64,000 nt of DNA from Saccharicrinis sp050589685 (GTDB taxonomy: Bacteria > Bacteroidota > Bacteroidia > Bacteroidales > Marinilabiliaceae), in the NCBI RefSeq assembly GCF_050589685.1, contig NZ_JBNGOS010000017.1, forward strand, positions 68,863 through 132,862. Direction: 5' to 3'. A program made the position numbers and the translations under genes. Below the pieces are notes generated by a model. That model had not been told where the DNA came from and did not search any database. It saw nothing but the letters and a program-made list of their open reading frames with translations. Numbering within the stretch: position 1 is the stretch's first letter; the number at the start of each line of letters is the position of its first letter. Positions 43,343-51,190 of the stretch are shown here, piece by piece.

Positions 43343-46300
43343 CTAATCATCCTTCAATTTCATTAGATACACTTGTCGGCTTCCTGTGTGTGTTGAGTTA
43401 AATCCAACCATATCTCCTTTGGGACTGCACCTGCAATGGATATCGCATCTCCATCCCGACTTAAATTCTTTGGGTTGGATAAACCTTGCAATTGGCATTA
43501 CTATTTCAGTATCCATATCCATCAAATATATTTTCTGCTCCCTGTTTTTTAAAGGATAGGTATCGGTAATCATCCATTTGCCATCGGGCGAAAAAGTGCC
43601 GTGACCATCGTAATCTAAAAGTCCCTTTCCTAATCTCTTATAATCGTTCTGTCCCACAGTGTACAAGATATGAGCATGTTGTTTTCCTTCATATTTTGCA
43701 GTTATCATCAGCTCATCATCATTTAACCAATCAAAATGAGAACCACCCCAACCATCCGGGAAAGATCGTTTCATGTCACTACCATCTATATTACAAGTTA
43801 ATGCTGTTGTTTTCCAACTTGGAGACGTCCTGGCTAACCAGAAGATCTTATCCCCGTTTCTGCTTACCAATGTATGGTTAAAGTACACTAAATCATCTTC
43901 ATTAAATTTATGAATAATATCTTTTACATCGTCTATGGTAACTATCAGTTTTGAATTCCCTGTTTCTAAATCAACCAAAAATAAACCATCGTTATCAGGT
44001 AATTGCACATCTTTCCGAGGATCTTGCCCTTCCCCTCCGTAGCCATAATCTTTGCGAGTAATGCTTAGTCTAGAAAAGTTAATACTGATTGCCTCTTTTC
44101 CATGGGGAGATACAGCACTGATAGGTCTGTCTATTACTTTAACCTCTTCTTTTGTATGTACATTTAAAATGATAGATACATACTTACTTTCTCTTAAATC
44201 GTTGTATATAATTAATGAATCAGGCGAAGTTGCCAACCAATGTGCCATGCACCCTTGTTGAAAGTTCCAGGCTCTGGTTTTAGCAATAGGTTTAAATTCT
44301 TTGGTTTCAATATTGACCAATCCCAAAACAGCTTCATCATTTTCATCTGGAATACGGTCATTGATATCAGTTTCTAGAACGGTAACATATTTTTGATTAT
44401 GGCTGAATGAATTGATACCATAATAACTGGCAAAAAGATGCTCCTTGCCATTTTTAGTAATTTGAATGGGTTTGCTAATTTTTGGGAAAGAGACAGAAGT
44501 ATACTTCTCTGCTTTATTAGAAAATCCTCCCACATACAAATAATCAGTTCCAGGTGTCCAGGCAAAACCAGTTGGAGTCCAATTAACACCAGGAAGCCAA
44601 TATTCACCGCCAAACTCATAAGCTCCTAAATCAGGCGCATTACCTTTATATCCGTCCGTTATCCCTTTAATGATCTGTCCCTTGTCGATGGCTGGAGACT
44701 CAATATTAGGCATGAAATTCGCATTTTCCTTTGATATAAATGGTGGCGTAGAGAATTGCTCATTGTTTTGAAAATCATTATCAGCCTCATCACCTATATA
44801 TTCCTTTTCGTCAACACGGTATTTTTTACCATCACCAGAATGCCACCATGGACGAACATCAGATAAATTATTATATAGAATATTGTCTTTTACATTGGTC
44901 TGCTTCCCATTTCTTTTAGGTACCCAACAATCAATCATCGCCTGACCATGTGGTCCAACATTCCAGAATGTATTGTTGTAAATTTCATTCTCTAAAGCAT
45001 TCCAATTAAAATGCAAACCTCCCCATTCAACATCCCAAACCACATTATGATGTACTTTATACCCTGCCGAATTATTATCCAGATAGATTCCCGTAGCTTT
45101 TTTGCCTGCATGTTTATCGGCATAGGCATCGTTAAACCAGTTGTGGTGCAATTCAATATTTCTAGGTACACTATTTCCTGTAACATAAAACAATCCGCCA
45201 TCAGCTCCTGAAATCAAGCACTTTTGAACATGGTTGTACCCAAACTCACTATCATCACCCGAAACTTTAGCGCCATCGCGGGCAGAACCATAAAATGAGT
45301 TGCGGATTATTTTATTACGTGCCCCCATGCTGTTAACAAGATGGGCATGTATTCCAATGGTATTAAAGTACTGCACAATACAATTCTCAACACGATTATC
45401 TTCTGCACCTCGACTTAAATATAATCCATTTACCGAACCATTTTCCAGCACACACTTTTCTACCACATTATGATGCCCTGATAGTATCTGGATAGCCGCA
45501 TCGCTTACTGCAGCTCCATTCAAGTTTGTTACGAGTCTTTCGGCCCCATGCTTAACCATACAATTGGTCACTTGATTATAGCTACCTGCTAGCGTAACCA
45601 TTCCTCCAAAAAAGTTCAATCCATTAAGGTGGATATAATTTGATTTGATATCTGCTGTGTATGTACGTACAGCTATTTCTACCAAGGCATTATCAGGCTT
45701 TTTATCATCGGGAGCATAAAAGTAAAGCGCTCTGTTTTTTTCGTCGTAATACCATTCGTTAGGAGCATCCAATGCTTCCAACTTATTCATCAAATAAAAG
45801 ATTCCTCTATGTCCGTTCTCAAACCTTTGGGGACTATGCGTTGTTCCGAAAGGCCATTTGTCGGGTAAAGTTTCAAAGTGAATTCTATTTAGATTACTCT
45901 CGTAGTTAGTAATGGTACGTTCCCAGCTACAACCACTATGCGCTCCCAAATAATGAATGATGCCTCCGGTCCAATCAATATTAGGTATTTCATTGTTGCT
46001 GATATACGACATGGACCAGGTTCCTTTAGTCATATCAATATATTTGGCATCTAAGGAATATTCATTGTTGTCAGAATCATTCGGCCAACGGGCAATTTGC
46101 ATTTTTTGATGATTATAGTACACATTTTTGCCATCTCCTAAAGACATTGTTACATTGGATGCTTTATATATATTCCCGTCGTGTTTTTTCCATCCACTTA
46201 CTGGTTCTGTTGCAGATATAATTACAATATCGTCCTCAAAATTGGTATATACGATAGGTTTGTTAGCGGCACCTGAGTTTTTAGGGCTGATATTTTCGTG

Positions 46301-46486
46301 GTAGGTTCCTGCATGAATGTAGCACACATCACCCTTTTTCATCACTTCGGATGCTTGAGCTATTGTTTTAAAAGGATTTGCTGCACTACCATCTTCTTTT
46401 GATGTTGAATTACAATCCACGTGGTACTCTTTAGCATTGACGCTGCAGAGTACTGAAATAAAAAATATAAATAATAAAGCCTTCAT
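43343..46486 (-). CDS. Fusion of parallel beta-helix and beta-propeller domains, secreted
   Basis: A 1047-residue secreted protein (signal peptide about 1-18). Residues about 20-630 are a right-handed parallel beta-helix of the type used by several glycosidases and lyases: DGSAANPFKTIAQA, KKGDVCYIHAGTYHENISP, and coils such as NRVENCIVQYFNTIGIHAHL and HNVVWDVEWGGLHFNWNA. Residues about 640-1047 are a WD40/TolB-like beta-propeller resembling oligogalacturonate lyases: GGSHFDWLNDDELMITAKYE, GHGTFSPDGKWMITDTYP and HCRCSPKGDMVGFNSTHTG. I do not know this combination as a characterised enzyme. Its ATG overlaps the stop of the upstream GH117 gene by one base, so the two are translationally coupled and probably act on the same substrate. 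Confidence 0.78.
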   Translation of the reverse strand: MKALLFIFFISVLCSVNAKEYHVDCNSTSKEDGSAANPFKTIAQASEVMKKGDVCYIHAGTYHENISPKNSGAANKPIVYTNFEDDIVIISATEPVSGWKKHDGNIYKASNVTMSLGDGKNVYYNHQKMQIARWPNDSDNNEYSLDAKYIDMTKGTWSMSYISNNEIPNIDWTGGIIHYLGAHSGCSWERTITNYESNLNRIHFETLPDKWPFGTTHSPQRFENGHRGIFYLMNKLEALDAPNEWYYDEKNRALYFYAPDDKKPDNALVEIAVRTYTADIKSNYIHLNGLNFFGGMVTLAGSYNQVTNCMVKHGAERLVTNLNGAAVSDAAIQILSGHHNVVEKCVLENGSVNGLYLSRGAEDNRVENCIVQYFNTIGIHAHLVNSMGARNKIIRNSFYGSARDGAKVSGDDSEFGYNHVQKCLISGADGGLFYVTGNSVPRNIELHHNWFNDAYADKHAGKKATGIYLDNNSAGYKVHHNVVWDVEWGGLHFNWNALENEIYNNTFWNVGPHGQAMIDCWVPKRNGKQTNVKDNILYNNLSDVRPWWHSGDGKKYRVDEKEYIGDEADNDFQNNEQFSTPPFISKENANFMPNIESPAIDKGQIIKGITDGYKGNAPDLGAYEFGGEYWLPGVNWTPTGFAWTPGTDYLYVGGFSNKAEKYTSVSFPKISKPIQITKNGKEHLFASYYGINSFSHNQKYVTVLETDINDRIPDENDEAVLGLVNIETKEFKPIAKTRAWNFQQGCMAHWLATSPDSLIIYNDLRESKYVSIILNVHTKEEVKVIDRPISAVSPHGKEAISINFSRLSITRKDYGYGGEGQDPRKDVQLPDNDGLFLVDLETGNSKLIVTIDDVKDIIHKFNEDDLVYFNHTLVSRNGDKIFWLARTSPSWKTTALTCNIDGSDMKRSFPDGWGGSHFDWLNDDELMITAKYEGKQHAHILYTVGQNDYKRLGKGLLDYDGHGTFSPDGKWMITDTYPLKNREQKIYLMDMDTEIVMPIARFIQPKEFKSGWRCDIHCRCSPKGDMVGFNSTHTGSRQVYLMKLKDD

Positions 46487-47772
46487 TATTTGGTTAGTTT
46501 ATCGTTTTCTTTTTTGATTCGTTCTCTTTGTGCTTTGCTCAGTTTTAACTTGTAATAGATTTCCGGATCCCAAAGATTATTGAATCCTTTCATTTCAGGA
46601 TCATGCACATCTAAACTTAAATCACAATCGAATCTAGCCAGTTCTGAATACCATTTGCCATCTACACCTTTTACATTACGAAAGTGACATATTCCCCAGG
46701 TGATGCCTCTTCCATCTCCATTGTCAGCGAAAGCATCAGGAATATAAGCGTTACAACCAATGGGCATCATTTCAGTAATAGAGGCAATTTCAAAGTTTAC
46801 CCAATCCTCGGCATATTGAACCGTAAAATGTTCGTTACCATCTCTAATAACTAAGGATGCTAAACCTTTTTTGAATGGGAAGAAACAAATTTCGTGACCT
46901 GAGTTTTGAACCGGATTGAGTGGATGTTTTACAAATGGACCAAGTGGATCTTTAGATGTGGCTAATCCAATGGCACTCCATTTTCCTTTATAACCTTTAC
47001 GCGAATCTATTGGTCGGTTAAAATCTACCTTATAATATATATAAACCTCTCCATTGTGAACGAGTGGTGTAGGTGCCTGCACCGTAAATTGATCCCATGC
47101 ACCCATGGGGCCGTTAGGTATAATAATTTCATTATAGTGCCTCCACGGTCCATCTGGATAATCAGCATAAGAAACGGCTATATTACAGTCGTCCCCTTTG
47201 GTTCCACTAGGCTCCGTAAAAGCCTGGTAGTATAAATAAAATTTACCTTTAAACTTTAGGATATCGGGAGTAGCAACCGATCTGTAACCAGCTTGTAGCT
47301 TGGGCGGACGTGTTGCTGCAACACCTTGCTCTTCCCAGGTAAAACCATCCTCTGAAGTTGCGTACCAAATTTCTGCTAAATCCCAGTCCGTAGAAGGAAT
47401 CTCATCAGTTGCTTTCTTTGCACCTTGAGGACGGGTTATGGTGTGACGCTTGGTGTACCACACGTAGTATTTACCATTCTCACGTATAACTTTAGAAGGA
47501 TCACGACGAGTTATGGTTCCATCGCCACCATTGTAATCAAAACCTTTAAGTTTAGTGTACTTAAACTGACTATATAATTCATTTTCCGCAGGTAATTTTC
47601 CAGGCCATTTATTCACGCTGCGTTCCATGGCTGCGCTTAACTCACGACCTTCTTCAAGATCCGAGATGAAGTATGGAAACGGCTCGTGTTGAACAGTTTC
47701 CTTTTCCGTTTTTTGTTGGCAAGAAAGTAGTAGGGTACTTGCTACGAATATGTATATATTATTTTTCATCAT
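46486..47772 (-). CDS. GH117-family lipoprotein with altered active site (third copy)
   Basis: A 428-residue lipoprotein (lipobox LLSC, Cys18) clearly of family GH117: LSAAMERS, TITRRDPSK with Asp91, and NSGHEICFFPF with His293-Glu294. However, where the other copies read SIHDPYPLV it reads TVQAPTPLV, so the conserved His-Asp pair has become Gln232-Ala233. I checked the codons (CAG GCA CCT on the minus strand). One of the active-site acids is thus missing, and nearby VTTTDIL has become VATPDIL. It may be inactive, a binding protein, or act on a different linkage. It overlaps the beta-helix/propeller gene by one base. It shares the longer pre-ENELYSQFKYTKLKGF region with the other copies. Confidence 0.9.
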   Translation of the reverse strand: MMKNNIYIFVASTLLLSCQQKTEKETVQHEPFPYFISDLEEGRELSAAMERSVNKWPGKLPAENELYSQFKYTKLKGFDYNGGDGTITRRDPSKVIRENGKYYVWYTKRHTITRPQGAKKATDEIPSTDWDLAEIWYATSEDGFTWEEQGVAATRPPKLQAGYRSVATPDILKFKGKFYLYYQAFTEPSGTKGDDCNIAVSYADYPDGPWRHYNEIIIPNGPMGAWDQFTVQAPTPLVHNGEVYIYYKVDFNRPIDSRKGYKGKWSAIGLATSKDPLGPFVKHPLNPVQNSGHEICFFPFKKGLASLVIRDGNEHFTVQYAEDWVNFEIASITEMMPIGCNAYIPDAFADNGDGRGITWGICHFRNVKGVDGKWYSELARFDCDLSLDVHDPEMKGFNNLWDPEIYYKLKLSKAQRERIKKENDKLTK

Positions 47773-47823
47773 ATAGATTTCTCTGCTGAAAACGAAGGTT
47801 ATGCTTATACCCTTCTAACCATT

Positions 47824-47874
47824 TCCGATGCAAAGTCTCTTTGTGTTTTTAAAAAACTTTGTGATGCATCGGTT
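47824..47874. repeat. CCGATGC-family hairpin repeat, copy 4 (best preserved)
   Basis: CCGATGCAAAGT (from 47825) pairs with ACTTTGTGATGCATCGG (to 47872) with a 3-base TGA bulge; the loop contains TTTTTAAAAAA. It lies upstream of the minus-strand GH117 gene, in the same orientation as the other three copies. Confidence 0.7.
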
Positions 47875-47888
47875 TTATTTGGACTATC

Positions 47889-48028
47889 ACCCGGAGTTAT
47901 AACCCCGGACTATTAATGTTAAACCCCACTGGGGTTTTATCCACTTCTTTTATCTATCTACTCTTATTAATCCCCATCCCTCCGCCTACTGCGGAGTACT
48001 TCCCCTTAGTCTCAAGACTAAAGGGAAG
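47889..48028. repeat. Further palindromes in the GH117/GH2 spacer
   Basis: CCCGGAGTTATAACCCCGG (about 47890-47908), AAACCCC ACT GGGGTTT (47921-47937), CCGCCTACTGCGG (about 47982-47994) and CTTCCCCTTAGTCT CA AGACTAAAGGGAAG (47999-48028, one mismatch). Together with the element at 47824 they fill nearly the whole 352-base spacer. No coding potential. Confidence 0.6.
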
Positions 48029-48047
48029 AACCTGATTTACATTATTT

Positions 48048-48122
48048 ACTAATGCCTACTGACCATTGACTATTCCGAAACTGCAAATCACGGCCTACTG
48101 TTGACTGCCTACTGAGTACTAA
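48048..48122. repeat. 7-bp-period repeat at the 3' end of a GH2 gene
   Basis: GCCTACT GACCATT GACTATT, then GGCCTACT GTTGACT GCCTACT GAGTACT, ending at the stop codon of the GH2 gene at 48125. Same type as at 1771, 5434 and 18842. Confidence 0.6.
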
Positions 48123-48124
48123 TT

Positions 48125-50962
48125 TCAGAATTCAAACGTTAAGTCAATAATAATAGGCTTATCATCGTTTCCAAAAATCATTTCTTCATTACTTGTAGGT
48201 CCCTGTTCACCAATTTCCTTAAATTTTGAACCAATTGGAGGTACGTTTGTAACAAATGAAATATCACCAACAGGCCACTGGTGAACTGCAGAACCTTTCA
48301 GTGCATCCTCAGGTTGCTCTGGCGTAAGCATTCTTAAGAAAGTAAACTTGCTACGACAATACACGTTAAATCCATTGTTGTTATTACCACGTACTTGCGC
48401 CCAATATAAGCTGGAAAAATAACCTTTAAACTCTGGATAAACCCAACCTGATTTTCCAGTTACTGTATTGTTATAATCATTCTCCCATACTTTCAATTGC
48501 GTTCCTTTCATACGGTTACGCCAAACCCTGTAAGGTCCGTCTCCTAACCATTTCATACCAGCAACTTCTTTTTCAGGGAATGAGAAAGTGATTCCGTAAA
48601 AATCCTTGGTTTTACGTGTTCCTTTTATGCTTACCTTCAAATCAACTAAACCATTGGCATGAACTGTCCATTTAATGAAGTCTTGGCTATATTCCGGTGT
48701 TTCCTCCCAATCCCAATGCAGCCTCTTTTTCTCATTCAGCGCAAAAATTTCCACTTTGTCTTTCGATACCGAATAATACACTGTATCCAGTTTTGACTTG
48801 TTGCCTAACATGATTGGCCCATTTGCTAAAGGAATGGTTACGCCATTTTTTATAACTTTTTCTAAAAGACCTGTTTTTGAAGAAAAGGAAAAGTTTAATT
48901 CTTTTGTTGATACCTCAATTTTAGAATTGACTGTTTTGGCTGTTACTTCACCACTACCTTTATAATTTACTTTGTCTTTATTATAACTAGCCGGTAGCTT
49001 AACAGGATACGACCATGTGAAAATTTCCATTCCATGAGCATCTGTAGCCGTTAGATAAAGCGCATCGGCATTTTGCCAGTTATCTGGTAAGTCCACCTTA
49101 AAAGAACCTCTCTGACCAGGCTCTATAGCAGGTAAGTTAACCATACTTTCATTCATTACTTTTTCTGTAGCAGAACCAGAAGGACCATCGAATTTCACCC
49201 ATTGGGCTTTCATCGAACATGCATTCAATTTGGTATAATGGTAACGGTTCTCAACATTGAATACCCCATTGAAACTTTCTCTGATATATCTGTCGTAAAT
49301 GAAAATAGGCGACCAAACTTCTTTAATCGTAAAATAACTACCTTCCTTTTCGCCATAAGGTCCAACTATACCATCAGGAGCGTGGTTTCCATCCACATCA
49401 ATTTCTCCGTTTTTGTCTGTTCTTACGACTCCTTCATCGGCAAAATCCCATAAAAAGCCTCCGGCTGATAAAGGCATATTCCACATTACTTTCCAGTACT
49501 CATCCAACCCGGCACCATGTCCGCCATCATAAAGGCCATGCATAAACTCAGTAGGAAACGATACTTTATCTTTTGCATATCCATCATAAGCTAAACCATG
49601 GTGAGGCAAATAATGAAATGTATTGGTTTTATCGTATATACCCCAAGGATGAATCACCTCGCGTTTTTGAATGTCCCATTTGGCATATTCGCCGTCTAAC
49701 TCTGGATTCCATCCTGTTTCGTTACCATTATCCCAAATTACAATACTGGGGTGGTTCACATCACGAATGACGGTCTCTTTAACAATCTTTTTACCCACCT
49801 CGGTATCCAGGTATGGAACGTGCCAGGTACATATTTCATCCAGCACAAACAAACCTAATGAGTCACAAACATCTAAAAAGTGAACATCAGGAGGATAGTG
49901 CGACATACGAACTGCGTTCATATTCATGTCTTTCATCATTTTAACATGCTCAATGCTTAATGCTTTTGATGTAGTACGACCTGATTCCGGGTGAAAGCTG
50001 TGGCGGTTTACGCCTTTGAATTTTATCTTCACTCCATTTACGTAAATTCCATCACTTTCTCTTATCTCAACAGTGCGGAAACCGATACGTTGTGAGATGG
50101 TATGAAGCTCATTCCCATTTTTGTCGTTCAATCTAATTTGAAGTTGATAAAGATTTGGACTTTCTGGATTCCAGGTAAGAATATCTTTAGCTTTAGCTGA
50201 AACTGAAATTTTATCATCAACTTTTACCGTTTCGAGATTATTGAGTCCCTGTACAACTTTACCGTTCAAATCAAGAAGTGTTGCTGAGGCACTTTCAGCT
50301 TTTTTAGATTTGATAAAAACATCTGCCGTAATATCTCCGCTAGCCTTTGCATCAATAGCTACTCGGTTTATATGTTCTTTAGGTAATACTTCAAGATAAA
50401 CCGGGCGATAGATACCTCCAAAAATCCAGAAATCAGTATTACGCTCTGCTGAGTTGATGGACTCATTTGCAGACCATTTATCTACCTTCACTTCCAATAC
50501 ATTTTCCTTACCAAATTTCAGTAAATTACTGATGTTATATTTAAACTCATAGAAAGCACCCTGATGGATCGCTCCTGCCAATTTACCGTTGACTTTTACC
50601 TCACAATCGGTCATTACACCTTCAAAAACAATCTTCACCGCCTTATTTTTCCAATCGGCAGGGACATTGAATTTATGCATATACAGACCGTGTTCTTTAT
50701 GATATGCCTTTTTGGCTTTATAATCACGTCCGTAATTGTAGTTTCCAAAACCTTGCAATTCCCAGCATGAAGGAACCCCTATTTTTGCCCATTCACCACT
50801 GTTCATTCCTTCAGAACAATAGAAATTCCAATCTACGGTATTGTCCTTGTCTGTGCCAGAGAGGTATTGGATTTGGGTTTTAGTTTGTGCTTGTAATACC
50901 ACAGGATTACTGAATAGTATAGTCGCAAATAGGATAATTGTAGATAAAATTTTTTTCATCAT
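48125..50962 (-). CDS. GH2 beta-galactosidase (LacZ-like), tandem copy 2
   Basis: A 945-residue secreted enzyme (signal peptide about 1-25) with the five-domain LacZ order: sugar-binding domain (about 40-195, VPSCWELQGFGNYNYG, FWIFGGIYRPVYL), Ig-like domain (200-300), TIM barrel (about 301-600: FKGVNRHSFHPESGR, acid/base Asn414-Glu415 in DNGNETGWN, probable nucleophile Glu472 in PTEFMHG), second Ig-like domain, and a large C-terminal beta-sandwich (MKWLGDGPYRVWRNRMKGT). It should release beta-linked D-galactose from non-reducing ends of (neo)agaro- or porphyran oligosaccharides. It is very similar to 51191-54022 just upstream, so the pair arose by tandem duplication. Confidence 0.92.
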   Translation of the reverse strand: MMKKILSTIILFATILFSNPVVLQAQTKTQIQYLSGTDKDNTVDWNFYCSEGMNSGEWAKIGVPSCWELQGFGNYNYGRDYKAKKAYHKEHGLYMHKFNVPADWKNKAVKIVFEGVMTDCEVKVNGKLAGAIHQGAFYEFKYNISNLLKFGKENVLEVKVDKWSANESINSAERNTDFWIFGGIYRPVYLEVLPKEHINRVAIDAKASGDITADVFIKSKKAESASATLLDLNGKVVQGLNNLETVKVDDKISVSAKAKDILTWNPESPNLYQLQIRLNDKNGNELHTISQRIGFRTVEIRESDGIYVNGVKIKFKGVNRHSFHPESGRTTSKALSIEHVKMMKDMNMNAVRMSHYPPDVHFLDVCDSLGLFVLDEICTWHVPYLDTEVGKKIVKETVIRDVNHPSIVIWDNGNETGWNPELDGEYAKWDIQKREVIHPWGIYDKTNTFHYLPHHGLAYDGYAKDKVSFPTEFMHGLYDGGHGAGLDEYWKVMWNMPLSAGGFLWDFADEGVVRTDKNGEIDVDGNHAPDGIVGPYGEKEGSYFTIKEVWSPIFIYDRYIRESFNGVFNVENRYHYTKLNACSMKAQWVKFDGPSGSATEKVMNESMVNLPAIEPGQRGSFKVDLPDNWQNADALYLTATDAHGMEIFTWSYPVKLPASYNKDKVNYKGSGEVTAKTVNSKIEVSTKELNFSFSSKTGLLEKVIKNGVTIPLANGPIMLGNKSKLDTVYYSVSKDKVEIFALNEKKRLHWDWEETPEYSQDFIKWTVHANGLVDLKVSIKGTRKTKDFYGITFSFPEKEVAGMKWLGDGPYRVWRNRMKGTQLKVWENDYNNTVTGKSGWVYPEFKGYFSSLYWAQVRGNNNNGFNVYCRSKFTFLRMLTPEQPEDALKGSAVHQWPVGDISFVTNVPPIGSKFKEIGEQGPTSNEEMIFGNDDKPIIIDLTFEF

Positions 50963-51020
50963 ATTTTGTTTGAGACATAAGTATTGCTTATGCCAGTTGT
51001 TTTTTTTATACTATACAAAC

Positions 51021-51169
51021 ATCAGCTCTCCTACTTAATAAGGAGGAGTACGGTGAGCTACGAATCGGGAGGTGGTTTAGACTTCAGAAGTTCTTTACTC
51101 AAAAGGCTTAAAAACCACCTCCCCTCTCCTACGTCGAGGTACTCCTCCTTTGAAAGGAGGAGAGCTGAT
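51021..51169. repeat. 149-bp inverted-repeat hairpin element
   Basis: Ends ATCAGCTCTCCT and AGGAGAGCTGAT are a perfect 12-bp terminal inverted repeat. Inside, AAGGAGGAGTAC (51039-51051) pairs with GTACTCCTCCTT (51139-51150), and GGGAGGTGGTTT pairs with AAACCACCTCCC. The element can fold end to end into a hairpin of about 70 bp per arm with interruptions. It contains no ORF and lies in the spacer of the tandem GH2 genes, so it would be transcribed between them. Confidence 0.8.
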
Positions 51170-51190
51170 TCACGTGACGCTAAATCTTAT

